Shown in pieces: positions 33,998-45,465 of a stretch of DNA of 63,045 nucleotides. Within the stretch, counting starts at the first letter, position 1, and each line of letters starts with the position of its first letter. Position numbers and translations under genes: made by a program. Below the pieces are notes generated by a model. The model had not been told where the DNA came from, made no database searches, and saw only the letters and a program-made list of their open reading frames with translations. The DNA comes from Aureobasidium sp. EXF-3400 (lineage: Eukaryota; Ascomycota; Dothideomycetes; Dothideales; Saccotheciaceae). The DNA lies in NCBI GenBank assembly GCA_024195585.1, contig SWBL01000309.1:1-63045 (forward strand). Reading direction: 5' to 3'.

Positions 33998-34872
33998 TTA
34001 CTTGATCTCAGCATAGCGGAGGTAGGGCTTGAGCTCCCTGACGTTGTTGAACTTCTTCTTTGCATCCTCTGTCGAGACCGAAGGAGGGACGATGACATCC
34101 TCGCCAACCTGCCAGTTGATGGGCGTAGCAATGCCCTTCTTGTCGGCTGTCTGGAGCGAGTCGATGACTCTGAGAACCTCGGCGCTGTTTCTGCCAGTGC
34201 TGGCAGGGTACATCATTGTCAAACGGACCTTCTTCTGGGGGTCGATGACAAAGACGGAGCGGATCGTAAAGGCGATGCTCTTCTTGGCTGCGTCGTCCAG
34301 ATCCTCCTGATTGATCATGTCGTACAGGAAAGCAACCTTTCTGTCGTGGTCGGCGATGATGGGGAATGAGAGGTTGGTGTTTGCGATCTCGTTGATGTCC
34401 TCGATCCAACCCTCGTGCGAGCCAAGGTCATTGGCGCTCTGCCCCTCAGTCAGTATTGACCCACACATCTAAGCGCTTTCGAGTTCATACCAGGCCAATC
34501 ATCTTAACGCCGCGAGCATCGAACTCGTTCTTCAACTTGGCGAAGGCACCAAGCTCGGTAGTGCACACGGGAGTGTAGTCGGCCGGGTGACTGAACAGGA
34601 TTGCCCAGCTGTCGCCGATCCACTCGTGGAATGACTTGATGTCGCCCTAAAATCGTCAGTACATGTCTTCAATCGTACAGATGAGATAAACACACATTGG
34701 TCGTCTTCGCACTGAAGTCAGGGGCAACGGAGCCGAGACGAATGCGAGGCTGTTCCTGGGTGGTGGCAAGTCCACGGTACATGAAGGGAGCAGCTCTGGC
34801 GCGAGCGGCCAAAGGCTGGCATGCTGATACGCGAGACAGAGCTCTGGGGGCTGACCTGAAGAATGAAGACAT
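33998..34872 (-). CDS. PRX1: 1-Cys peroxiredoxin (Prx6/Prx1 type), mitochondrial
   Basis: Thiol peroxidase that reduces hydrogen and organic peroxides. Three exons (34696-34872, 34491-34646, 33998-34438) with 49- and 52-bp introns give 257 aa. The N terminus ([18 protein letters not shown]...) is Arg/Ser/Ala-rich without acids, a likely mitochondrial presequence. The peroxidatic site is in [18 protein letters not shown], Cys at about residue 87. The family blocks [53 protein letters not shown] and the C-terminal [15 protein letters not shown] follow. The resolving Cys of 2-Cys enzymes is absent, as expected. Divergent from the SDR gene. Confidence 0.94.
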
Positions 34873-35374
34873 TGTGTATATGTTTTGTGAATTGACTACA
34901 CTACACTGCTTGGAGCTCGAGTTCGATATCACAAAACTTCGACCACGTTTACGTCATTTCGGCTCGCCCGATCTCGGCTTCAGCTTGGGAGTCTCAACCG
35001 GGGGCTTCGCTGAGAATCTTTCGTCTTGCGCAATAAACATCTTGATTCTCAAGGGAGACAGAATTGAAGCTGTGACCGAGTTTCGAATGTCCAGATCGTA
35101 TTCCGTGTGCGACGAACATCCGTCCGTCGGTGATATTGTACATGCTGTGCGGAAACACAGCTCTACCACGGAATACTAGCCAGCGGCATCATTCCGCATA
35201 AGCATCAAGGTGGGACTGTGGAGAGGTTGGTAAACACAAGTAGCTACCCCGCGGCACTTCTTGCTAGAGTCCTCGGTCAAGTATACTGATAAGCGCTGTC
35301 TTTCTCTCGATTCCTTGCACGCCTCAGTCTTTAAGCCCACACAAACACTTCTCAAAGGAAACAACTCTATCACT
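34873..35374. promoter_or_regulatory. Divergent promoter, peroxiredoxin / SDR
   Basis: 502 bp between divergent start codons. A plus-strand ORF (34697-35179) runs across it and over peroxiredoxin exon 1, but its left half is antisense to a real exon. No Yap1-type TTAGTAA or TTACTAA site was recognised. Confidence 0.5.
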
Positions 35375-36246
35375 ATGACTGCACAGAAGGTTGCCTTGAT
35401 CACAGCTGGTACTGCAGGCTTAGGTGCTGCCATTGCTCGTGTCCTAGCACCAGACTTCCGAGTAGTATGTTCTTTCCAGAACCTATAACAATACACCCAG
35501 CCTAACATTCACACAGGTAATCAATTACGCAAACAACAGCTCTCGTGCCGAAGACGTCCTCAAAGAACTTAACAACATCCCCAGCACCGTCTCTTCAACA
35601 GCCTCCCCACGCTTCCACGCCATAAAAGCAGACATCGGCAACCGCGACGCCATAAACTCTCTCGTCCAAGAAACCCTCAGCACCATGGGCCGCCTAGACG
35701 TCGTAATCTCCAACGCAGGCTACACACGCCTAACCAACTTCATGAACTTTGACGAACAGCATTTCGACGAAGACTGGGATAAATGCTTTCTCTACAATGT
35801 AAAAGCACATATGTGGTTGGCCTATGCATGTCGTGAACACCTCGATGCCACTGAGGGTGCTTTTATCACTACGGCGAGTATTGCGGGAGTCAAACCTAGT
35901 GGGAGTTCGTTGCCGTATGCTGTTACCAAGGCTGCGAGTATACACTTGACAAAGTGTCTGGCGAATATTTGTGCTCCGAAGATTAGGTTTAACTCTGTGG
36001 CTCCCGGGTTGATGTTGACGGAGTGGGGACTCAAGTTCTCGGAGCAGAAGAGGGAGGCGCATAAGAATGGTACTAAGTTGAAGAGGTTGCCTGAGGTTGA
36101 TGTAAGTGGATTTTCGATGCGTACGTTGGAGAGAATGTTGGTCGCTAACTCTTACACAGGATGTCGCGGATCAGGTACGGGCGATCGCTTTGTCGAGGAG
36201 CATGACTGGACAGAACGTCATAATCGACTGTGGTCTGACGAGCTGA
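35375..36246 (+). CDS. Short-chain dehydrogenase/reductase (classical SDR)
   Basis: Three exons (35375-35464, 35517-36101, 36160-36246) with 52- and 58-bp introns give 253 aa. The cofactor motif is ALITAGTAGLGAAIARVL, a TGxxxGxG variant with Ala after the first Thr. Then come VINYANNSSRAEDV, NNAG-like VISNAGY, TTASIAG for the catalytic Ser, and YAVTK for the Tyr/Lys pair. The last exon ends TGQNVIIDCGLTS, the typical SDR C terminus. Without the second intron the frame would run to 36296 with an unrelated end, so splicing is strongly supported. The substrate is unknown. Confidence 0.88.
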
Positions 36247-36356
36247 GTTGTATCTATCCTTGCACTTGGAAAGAGAGCTTGCAATCGTTGTGGTGAAGGT
36301 GTCTATATGTATTGGAGATCTACAGTGCATCTATATAAGATGTAATGGACTCTGCG

Positions 36357-38239
36357 TTACAGAACCTTGCCAAAATCAACAGCCTCAACATTTCCTCCTT
36401 TCTTCTCGAAGATGCCATCGCTCTCACCTTCGATATCCCTATCTGAACTCATCTCCTTGCCCTCCACAACCTCCAGAGAGTATATTGACCTAGGGATCAA
36501 CGCTTCCTTGGTAGGGAAGATCTTACTCAAAACAGTGTAGACAAAGATGCTAGAGACGAAACCATACAACCAATCAAAAGAGTACAGATGTTTGGCTCCT
36601 GCAGATATAGATGTGGCATTGATCGAGTTTGCGAGACCTGGAAGGTTGGGACATACGGCGACAAGGAAGGCAGCGAGACCTTGCCAGTTGACACCATAAT
36701 GGTATCGGTAGCGTCCGTGTGGGTCGTAGAGAGCCGGTACGTCGATGTGACGGCGCTTGATTAGCCAGTAATCGGCTGCGATGATACCTGAATTGAGATA
36801 ATCAGCAAGTGTCCCTTATCAGTCTGTGATAATTCGCAAGACTCACCAGCCATAGGAGCAAGGAAGACGGAGTATCCCGACATGAAGCTAAGGAATGTTT
36901 CTGCATCAGACAGAATCTTCCACGGCACCATAACCCAACAAGACACGACAGCGGAAATTATGCATCCACGTCTGATATTGATGTACTTTGGAGCCATGAC
37001 ACACAGATCATTAGCCGCAGAGATGGAGTTCCCGGTGATGTTCGTGCCCACTTGAGCAATGAACCAACTCAACGCGGCAAAAAAGGCTGCGGCCCTTCCA
37101 GCATGACCATTTTTGAGCCATTGCTCGACGATGTTCAAAGGATTCCAGTAGAACTCGCCGTAAACCACTTTGGACGCTGAGGTTGTGATGACACCAAGAA
37201 CGCCACATAGCGTAAACATAATTGGCAAAGCGGGCAGCTGAATGTACTGCGCATGATTCGATTTTCCGTCTGCACGTCCTTTGGCATAACGAGAGAAATC
37301 AGCCACGTTGACAGCCAGAGTAGCCCAGACACCCGTGACAGAAGACATGCAGCTTAGCCAGAGGTAGACTCTTGCGTCTCCTGTTACTGTGCCTGGTTGT
37401 GAGAAGATTGCACCACTACCACCAGCTTTGTGAACCATATATCCAAGAGTTGCAATGGCTGTGACAGGAGCTGCGATCAGTTTGACAATGAAGAGATAAC
37501 GTAGTCGAGTGGGTGGTATCAAGAGCATGGGAAGTTGGATGATCCAGAAGAGGAAGTAGGCAATCATGCCAGCAGTACTGATACCACCACTCTCCGAAAG
37601 CTAGTCGAGAGTCAGTAAGATTGTTCGATTGATCGGACTAGGAATATGGCTGACTGTGTTGTTTGGCCCCTTCCAATCATAAGAGGCGAATGAGGGCCAG
37701 ATAGCCATAATCATAATTTGCATGGCGAGAGCACCATTCGCACTTTGAATGCCGAGCCAGAACATGGCCAAGATACATCTCGATGCGATGCAGAAGTAGG
37801 CAAAGTAGTATCCAAATCCAGAGCGGACGATGACGCTGAACGGAACATGGAGATGAGCACCCATAGATCCATTGAGGACGACTGGGATGGCAACGCAGAG
37901 ACAACCGACAGCCATGATGGGAATAGCATCACGCCAGGTCAATCCGACCTGAATGATTGAGCTGGCTGTTTGCCTAGGTTGATAACATCGGTTGCCCAGC
38001 TTCGTCCAGCATCAGTGTTGTAAGTGTATCAGACATAGCAGCTTAGCTTACTATGCTATCCAGGTCCACATGCCCCATGTTTGATCCGAGATAGGTACAG
38101 GATCCATATCTTTGTTCGTCCAGACATAATCGGGTGCAATTGTCGATTCCTGCTTCGGTAGTGCCCAGGCTTCTAGGGTCGTGCATCTTTTCCTAATGGT
38201 CTCTTTCGAAGGAAAGACTGCTTTCGATGAGAAAGCCAT
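36357..38239 (-). CDS. NCS1 permease (uracil/allantoin/uridine type), frame lost in TM1
   Basis: Nucleobase:cation symporter-1 of the Fur family. Exons 38052-38239, 37655-37999, 36847-37600 and 36357-36787 cover the whole family: WGMWTWIAY, GLTWRDAIPIMAVG, NGSMGAHLHVPFSVIVR, FGYYFAYFCIASR, SESGGISTAGMIAYFLFW, NVADFSRYAKG, GTNITGNSISAANDL and IIAADYWLIKRRHIDVP. In exon 2 the reading frame changes between WATDVINLG and QTASSIIQVG (about 37965-37985). Exon 2 is short by one base modulo 3; family spacing suggests about 7 nt are missing. Alternatively a 90-bp intron (37962-38051) ending at the next downstream AG keeps frame but removes half of TM1. The gene is therefore probably non-functional or contains a sequence error; all other introns (52-59 bp) are normal. 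Confidence 0.82.
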
Positions 38240-40073
38240 GGATACTGCCAGATCTTACGAAGCTAAGATGAGGTACATTGGAGAAAAGTGAGTGCTACTT
38301 ATGCTCCACTTACATACGGGGGAGATGTGATATCTCCATCGACCCCAACCGCATATCACTGCCGCCACCCAAAGACAGGCGACAGACCCGTTGCTTATCT
38401 CTGGGGTCGCCAGATTGTATGTATAAGAAACAAGCTAGGCTTCAACCAGGGTGCAGTGTCGTTCCTGTGTTGATAAAGAGGAAGGTGGGGATGCTTATCT
38501 CCAATGCTTGATTCCATTGGCTCTTGCTTTTGCTTGCATCTCAGCACGTCACACGTTGTATAACTGTTATGACAAAGAGCGGTATCGGCTTGATACAGAA
38601 TCTTATCTTTCTGAACACATTGTGAGGTTGTTGACCATGAAAGTGTTTGACTGCGAAGAGGTTTGAAGGGAACAATCTGTCGTGTTGCCAACGCCAACAG
38701 ATTTGACAGAACTGTTGGCCAGAACCATTGGCCACCACCGAAATTCTATGCACGCGTTGGCAAAGATCTCATTGCCTCCAGCATTTCACCTAACAAACAT
38801 CTGATTGGAATGTGCGAAAATGCTGCTGACACGCTTGCTTTCGCGATATGCATTGATGTAAAGATGAAGAAGACTTCGCGTAACCCTTCCTCATTGCATA
38901 CAGTCTGCTTCAACGCATTGCCTCGAGGCTCGAGCCATGGAATCAGTATTACGGAGTAGTGTTGACAGCCAGGAAATCATGATCCGTCTGTTGCTGCCTA
39001 ACATTTGTCTTCCTTATGATTTGGCAATGGTTTCGTCACGTTCACGTCTTCTACAGCGTGTCTCGCAAACGACGACGACTCAATCGATACATACCTTACG
39101 CTTACGTGTTCAAGTCATTGTTTGCAGTGTCCATTTGCTCGGCCTATTCGGACAGCAGCTACTCGCGGTTGACGCCCTCCTTGAACTTGCATGTCGAGGA
39201 GAAACGCCTTGCAGCTGCTGTTACCTTGTTTGGTACACGTCGCGCTTCGAGCCCATGGACGCACAGATATCGTGTCAGACTCTTCATGGATCCTGATATT
39301 GCCAACACTTAACTCTCCAGGCTGCAGGCTGATTTTGCTTGCCAACGAGAACAGAGGAAGAAGGTAAAATATGATACGTATTGACTACAGTAGAGAAGAT
39401 CCTCGGCATGCTTGGGAAGGCGACAAAGCCATACCGCAGTACCTGAGACCAGATTGTCAGCCACGTCCGGATGAAGCGAAGTGTAGCTCTGCTCTCTATT
39501 TCGAAGAGCAAATCTGATGTATTTGCTCTGTCCTTTAATTGAGATCGTTTGGTTTTCTACCCTCTACGTGTAATGGATTATGGGAGCCAACGCTGATTGG
39601 CTGTTGCCACATGCATATGCAGCCACTAATTTCGCATGGCAATCGCGACTGTAGAGCATATATTGCTAGTCAGCCTGCACCTGCCATCACAGGCGCGGGG
39701 GTGTGTCCACGTCTCTTCCTACAGTTCCGCAACCAGTGTGGTCGTAGAACCACTCCATCGTCTTGCTTTTATGCTAACTTCTCTGTCTGGTCGTATTACA
39801 GGAACAGCGTCTGAATGATGCAAGGAATGGCAAATCAGCGCAGGGGTACCATTGTCGCACTCAGCGTATGCGTCTTGAGAGCCGGTCATGCGAGCTACCG
39901 TTGGTCGATACACAAATGGGGCGCAGTCTCTGCCTACATTAGAGCCGTTCCGCCATCTGGCCGCACCCGATGACTCCTCATCAATCTGCCTGAGGTCACA
40001 AGGGCGGCAGCCTTATACTGCATTTCTATACGCTCGCACAAAGCTTGACAGGTTTTCGGAATCTGGCTAGCAG
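38240..40073. other. 1.8-kb region without a recognised gene
   Basis: Between the divergent starts of the NCS1 gene (-) and the patatin-like gene (+). The longest ORFs are 100-119 codons (38395-38697 minus, 38937-39296 plus) and show no domain pattern. It may contain relics at the edge of the accessory island. No repeat or transposon end was recognised. Confidence 0.45.
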
Positions 40074-41591
40074 ATGCTCCAAGGAGAATTCATCGAGATG
40101 GCCGCAGAGACCGATCGTGTTGACAGTACAGCATGGCCACGCTCGACCATCAGCAAAGCACGATTCGAACGCAAACCTTGGGTACAAAAGTCGGCATTGG
40201 CATTGGGTAAGACTGCCATGAGATCCATTTCACTACGTTCTGACCATATTGTAGTTGCCGATGAGACATCATGGCCTGCTTTATTGTTCCTTCTGAACCG
40301 TCTGATGGAACGGATAATCGAATTCGAAAAAACAGAAGATTCTACGACTACGACCAGTAGAGCATCGTCTTTGATGAGACGTTTCGATAGTGATGGTGAC
40401 GATTTCCGATTCCACCACTACTTTGATATCATTTGTGGTGCGGGTGTTGGAGGGTAAGCCGCTCGGTGTCCTCCCTTCGTAACTGACTCGCAAATCTGAT
40501 AGCCTTGTAGGCTCGCAGCCACTATGCTAGGTCACTCGAGGCTCCCTCTGGCAGAGACTGTGACGAGAGTGACAGAAATATTGAGTTTTCCTCGACCAAA
40601 TTTTCTGGGACAGTTTCTCCCGCACGGCCGATCAGACAATTCCCGCCGGATACATACCAAGCTACACGACACAATGGAGCCTGAGACCTTGAGGTCGTCG
40701 CTTCGGTCATGCGACTCACCACGAGATGCGTGCAACGGTAATGCCTCACGATTCGTGTCTGTTCCAGGGATGTGCCAAACGTGAGGTCTCTTCAGCACAA
40801 ATGCAGCAAATTCTAATGTTGGCAGGTTGGTATTTGGTGCTCCGAAAAGTACTCCTTCGAATCTTTGTGTCTTCAGATCCTACCAACAGACTGGGAACGC
40901 AGACAAGAACGCAGAAGAGACTCCGGCATCAATTGCTCTAGTCAACGCCTGTCGTATTGCAATGGCCAACCCAAGCTCTTATGAGCACGTCAATACTCCA
41001 CTTAGCGCCGGAATGCCTGCGGAGTGCATGGTTGAGACTACTGCTAAAAGCAAACAGTTATTACCTGTTATTGAGGAGGAGCTGAAGTCTCTATACGGCA
41101 ACACGAGCTCGCTACAATGTCTCCTTGAAGTCGGTGCTCAGTCACCAAACCCGCCATCTAGTTGGAGCATTCCCTGGCCGTTCAATCGACATCAGCCTAG
41201 TAAACGACAACAGGAACCTGAGAGCGTTACCATCCCGGACACTCCCGAGCATCTTCAGATCGGTGATCTCAGCACCCTTGCCAGTTATGTTCGAAAAGGA
41301 TTGCACAAAGAAGCTGAAACCCATTTCATGACCTTGGGTCTCTCCGCTCAGCTGGAAAGTTTTGCCAGGACCTTGGTTCAAGCACGTCGTTCTCGCGCGG
41401 ACACCTTGAATTGGGAAATCTTTGCCTTTGCCAATAGGTACATATGCTCAATATGCCAGGAACAGGGCCGCGATTCTGGCATACTCGACAAGCCGAGTTT
41501 CTTCGATCATGTAGATATGGTTCACAATTTCTACGACTTGCCACCTGAACAAGGATTCAAGATTCAAACCGAGAGTTCGATGCAGCTATGA
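40074..41591 (+). CDS. Patatin-like protein lacking catalytic motifs, with C-terminal C2H2 finger
   Basis: Exons 40074-40453, 40511-40780 and 40826-41591 (57- and 45-bp introns) give 471 aa. The fold signature is fungal patatin: LFLLNRLMERI, then HHYFDIICGAGVGGLAATML with the alpha-helix and LPLAETVTRV, and VFRSYQQTG. The usual DGGGxRG oxyanion-hole loop is absent (the matching place reads ISLRSDHIVVADE). The nucleophile motif GxSxG reads GAGVG, so Ser is Val. No DGG/DGA Asp follows. Near the C terminus RYICSICQEQG...FFDHVDMVH has C-x2-C-x(n)-H-x4-H zinc-finger spacing. It is most likely an enzymatically inactive paralogue of the patatin proteins found in fungal NLR-like and cell-death genes. 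The ATG at 40098 is an alternative start. It converges with the kinase gene, 238 bp apart. Confidence 0.7.
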
Positions 41592-41829
41592 TTGCCCCTG
41601 AATAAATGAGTCCCTGTGGCATGTCTGAGTTCAGCAGGGTCTAGGTATCGCGTGAGCGGCTTCGTTGTCTGAAGGTGTCATATAGCATTTTTGTGCTATG
41701 AACTAACTAGGTGTATCGTGGGCCTCTGGAAACAAATAACCCCGGACCCTTTAAAGAGACTGTTCATTGTCAGAGTTTCATATTCAAGCAGGCGGATTGT
41801 TTTTCATCGGAACTGAGGCATACATACTG

Positions 41830-42852
41830 TTATTGGCAGTGTTGACAACTTCCAGAGAGGCGACTGAAAACCACTTGAGCTCGCTCCAGCGGATCTCCTT
41901 CATTGTGTTTCGCATACATCATGCCCTCAATTGCCTTGAGGAACTCGCCTACGTAGTTTGGGACGAATCTGGCGACCTCTGTGAAGCGCTGAGGAAGTTT
42001 CCATGGAGTGTCTGCTGCCACATTTCGGAGCTCTTGAAGCCATTTACGGATCTGTCCACCCTCTAGCGCAGCAGAGTAGACCACCACAGGCTCACCTGGA
42101 CTAGTCGGATGAAGTATCCTCATGTCAGCCCTCATATCTTCCAAGGTCTTGCCAAAAACAACAGTCGCCATTTCCAGGAACACAAATCCCAGGCTGATGA
42201 TATCCCACTCCAAGCCACGTTTTGTTGTTAAAGGATTGTTTGTTGACCAAACGTCTTTGGAAGAATACATCACAGTTCCATCACCACTACCGTACGTGAT
42301 CGCTTGTGTCGCATTGTCGTAAGCCTTTGATATGTCGAAGTCGGCCAAGATGACATTGTCGACCCTATCAATGAGAATGTTCTCTGGCTTGATATCCCGG
42401 TGTTTCACAGGATTCGTTCGACCGTGTAAATGTTGTACTGTCCTGCAAAGACATGCGAAGTACGGCAAAAGTTGGTGTGTGCTTCGGTGTGGGTGCCAGG
42501 CTCTTGAATTACTGGCTTCATCGTACGATGATACGCTTCGAAGAAGCTCGTCGAGATTCTGCACAGCGAGAGGAAATATCAGAACCCCAGTCTGAGGTTC
42601 TGATCGGCCACCTGCAATGAAGCTTCCAATGACGGCTGCGACATGCTTGTGCCGAATTCCTCGAAGTAGATTCAGTTCGCTGTGCAATTTTTGTGCATCC
42701 GAAGGCCTATTCATTATCTTTGCGACCACAACCTCTTCTTGATTGTCATCTGTCAGAAGTCGAACTACCTGGATGGCTGATTTACCTGACCATCGCAAGA
42801 CCTCACAGAAGCACCTCCTTGTGATACCTGTGGGCACTGCTTGATAGTCCAT
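41830..42852 (-). CDS. Serine/threonine protein kinase, N terminus cut by in-frame TAG
   Basis: The kinase domain has EEVVVAKIM (ATP-binding Lys), SELNLLRGIRHKHVAAVIGSF, VKHRDIKPENILID (HRD loop), ILADFDISK (DFD in place of DFG), GDGTVMYSSKDVW (activation segment) and WDIISLGFVFLEMATVVFGK. The frame continues upstream of the ATG at 42852 through PAVQM and NSDGTTG to a TAG at 42889-42891. Beyond it are 23 more codons in the same frame from an ATG at 42960 (MSHHNEASRLTLAQFIDRGG). The segment before and after the TAG matches the N terminus I recall from related fungal kinases. So the TAG is probably a nonsense change (CAG to TAG would do it) or is read through; the internal ATG gives 340 aa with an intact kinase core. 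The DFG Gly-to-Asp change may weaken catalysis. Confidence 0.78.
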   Translation of the reverse strand: MDYQAVPTGITRRCFCEVLRWSGKSAIQVVRLLTDDNQEEVVVAKIMNRPSDAQKLHSELNLLRGIRHKHVAAVIGSFIAGGRSEPQTGVLIFPLAVQNLDELLRSVSSYDEASNSRAWHPHRSTHQLLPYFACLCRTVQHLHGRTNPVKHRDIKPENILIDRVDNVILADFDISKAYDNATQAITYGSGDGTVMYSSKDVWSTNNPLTTKRGLEWDIISLGFVFLEMATVVFGKTLEDMRADMRILHPTSPGEPVVVYSAALEGGQIRKWLQELRNVAADTPWKLPQRFTEVARFVPNYVGEFLKAIEGMMYAKHNEGDPLERAQVVFSRLSGSCQHCQ

Positions 42853-42960
42853 TTGGACCGCAGGACCCGTGGTACCATCACTGTTCACCTAGTAGAAGCC
42901 ACCACCGCGATCGATAAATTGAGCCAGTGTGAGTCTCGAGGCTTCATTGTGATGACTCAT

Positions 42961-43582
42961 GTTTGAGCAATCCAGAGTTCTGTGTCAACCATTCTGATTG
43001 CGGCGGAGGATGGCTTGTTCCAACATACTGATTCTCCGAGAAAAGAAAAGTCAACTACGCATACAATCTAGCAAACTGCTTAGCAATGGGCGAAGTAAGA
43101 AGACCCAGATCTTCTAGCAAAACACTCAAGGGTCACAACCTGGTGACAAGTACGGCAGTCATGTTTATACACGGGACATAGTCCTGACCGGGTCGCATAT
43201 TACTGTACATCGGCTACCCCTCAAACGTGGGGGTTGCAGCGGCAATACCCTCCAATTAGAAAACGCTCATATATCATGTAACCAATGGCCAATTGCTGCA
43301 CTAGATACGTTCGCAGCCCAGGCTGTCTCGGATCGCGCCTTGCCAGCCGATCAACTTTATCTGACCTATAGAGTTGTCACACGTTCATATGCCGAGTTGA
43401 CTGCGGCCAAGAACAACGCAGTGCTTGGTGGCATATTGGCGAGATTTGCAAAGGTCGGTCAAGCTCGTCCGGATGATGATGGGCTGAATAACTTGGAGAT
43501 TCGTGTCATTCGTCATAAAGATAGCCATACGCTCCGGAGTACTTGGAAAGTATGTTCCTATGGGTGTGACCTCTTGCCAAAG
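42961..43582. promoter_or_regulatory. Divergent promoter, kinase / HeLo-pseudokinase
   Basis: 622 bp between the upstream kinase ATG and the HeLo gene start, implying possible co-regulation of the two genes. The frame upstream of the HeLo start is open to 43340 but its sequence is not protein-like. No motif is recognised. Confidence 0.5.
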
Positions 43583-45465
43583 ATGGATGTTGGATTAGGA
43601 GCAACTTCACTGGTACTGCAACTGTTCGTGGCGGCTATTGAGGGTGAGGAAGGAACCATCCACGTGGTCCGATCTCTACTAAATTCTTGCAGGATATACG
43701 CTCATTCGCTGTGGAGCGAGTGCAGATGATAGCATCAAGAGTCTTGTAATACGTCTCAAAGTTGAGCAAAGCAGATTGTCCAGATGGGGAGAACTAGCTG
43801 GGATAGTCAAGACACAGGACCAGCCGGTCAAAATTCGATACAACGAAGTGGACGAGCCGCTCATTGTGGAGATCCTGGAGCAAATCAAAGCAGTACTCAG
43901 CGATCTCAGGCGACTGACTGCAGCCTATGATTATGAACTTCCTCAAAGCTCCATCCTAAACCAGTGTTCAGGACCTATGCGCGCACTAGACATCTCTGAG
44001 CCGATCGAGCAGTACTCTGCCGTTCGCAAAGCCTACAACCAACTAGAAGAGGCAGACCTCGACAATGCTTCATCAAACCGGTCGAGGTATCCGAAGGGAC
44101 TGAATCATCTCTTTCGACTGGCACAAGACATCTTCGTTGTTTCAAAGGAATTCAAAACGACTACTCTGGGCCGCTCAAGACCAAACCCGTTTTCGTAGGG
44201 GGCTAGACAAGCTTCGGGGTTTCACAACCTGCTTGCACGACAGAATATCCCATGATACCTTGAATCAATCTCTGTGGTGGACTCATGAAACATGGCTATC
44301 TATGCTCCAACTCAGCACGAGTTTCGAGGATATGAAAGTATTGCTTGCCGCCGAACGAGAGACAGGCTTCCACAGAGCACCACATACAGATATCAACGAA
44401 AAGCTAGAATTGCAGCTGCACGAAACAATCGAAGGAGTGACTTCCTTCGCTATCCAGATGAGTTCGCGAAGGGCAAAGCAGTCCATGTTCTTAGAAGCTC
44501 ACGAGACGTCCAGCCGGCGACTGCTGATGGATGAAGATGATGGTTTCCGGACATCAGCCACTCTAAACAAGGAGCCTATCTGGATCGAATGGAGAAGCTA
44601 CGATACAATCGCAGTACCTGGTGACGCAGGACCTGCAGAGTTCTGTCCCGATCGTCAAAGTGTCCAAAATGTGGAGAGGTTGACATAGTTGTTGAGCCAG
44701 CGGCAAAGACCTGAGAGTATCCGTCTGCCAACCTGCTTAGGATACATTAAGGACTACAAAGAACTTCGATTCGGGATCGTTTTGAAACCGTGGTCTGGTA
44801 GATCACAATCTCTTTTATCCCGATTCGACAAGCCTGACATTGGTATTGGTGGTCGATGTATGATCGCTCGACAGATTGCCGAAAGCTTGCTCTATCTCCA
44901 TGCCGTGAATTGGCTCCACAAAGGTCTGCGGAGTGCTGGAATCGTGCTTGGCGAGAGTGAATCTTCACCTCAGGACGCTGTGGGAAGTGTGCTCATGTCT
45001 GGCTTTGGGTTCTCCAGACCCTCTGATAATTCCTTCACGTCGAGCGGGCCTCCCCAGGACAGCAACTGGTCACTTTACTGTCACCCAAACTACCTCTATG
45101 CGGGCAGGAAGGGCGGATATCGCAAATCCTACGACATCTACAGCCTCGGCATTGGTTCGGTCGAGATTGCACTCTGGAAGCCCATCGATCAGATTCTACA
45201 ACCACTACACTCTGGTCGAGATTCTGCACTGGGCAACGAGAGAAAAGACACTCGAACTCGCATTCTAGACAGTAACACAGTTTTCGACCAAGTGCGCCTG
45301 AACATGAATGATGGATATGCCAAAGCTACGAGGGCTTGTATAGAAGGATTGCCAGCTTTCGGCTTGAGTGAGGATGCAGACGAGGCCAATCCCTACGTGG
45401 CCGCACTACTGCAACGGTCTTTTATCGAAGTGGTAGTCAACCCCCTGGAGGTAACAATACTCTGA
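43583..45465 (+). pseudogene. HeLo-domain / pseudokinase gene, frameshifted and with in-frame TAG
   Basis: Exon 1 (43583-43643) begins MDVGLGATSLVLQLFVAAIEG, the start of a HeLo-like domain, the membrane-active N-terminal domain of fungal HET-S-type proteins. A 49-bp intron follows. Exon 2 continues with IRLKVEQSRLSRWGELAG, also HeLo-typical. The frame ends at a TAG (44196-44198), but the continuation of the domain is in the next frame, implying one extra base near 44151-44160 (an A run). That second frame runs on, meets a TAG at 44686-44688, and resumes in the same frame into a kinase-like domain (LPTCLGYIKD, RFGIVLKPW, SLLYLHAVNWLHKGLRSAG, VLMSGFGFSRPS, YDIYSLGIGSVEIALWKPI). HRD reads HKGL and DFG reads SGFG, so the kinase part is a pseudokinase even when intact, as is usual in this family. 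Two independent lesions make it a likely pseudogene. Confidence 0.78.

Noticed and set aside
34697..35179. 160-codon plus-strand ORF over peroxiredoxin exon 1
   Set aside because: The left half is antisense to the peroxiredoxin presequence exon, and the remainder has no recognisable character.
38240..40073. Possible transposon relic next to the accessory island
   Set aside because: No terminal repeats, target-site duplications or transposase/reverse-transcriptase motifs were seen in any frame.
43340..43582. Upstream in-frame extension of the HeLo gene
   Set aside because: The sequence before the Met at 43583 is not protein-like, while MDVGLGATS is a typical HeLo N terminus.
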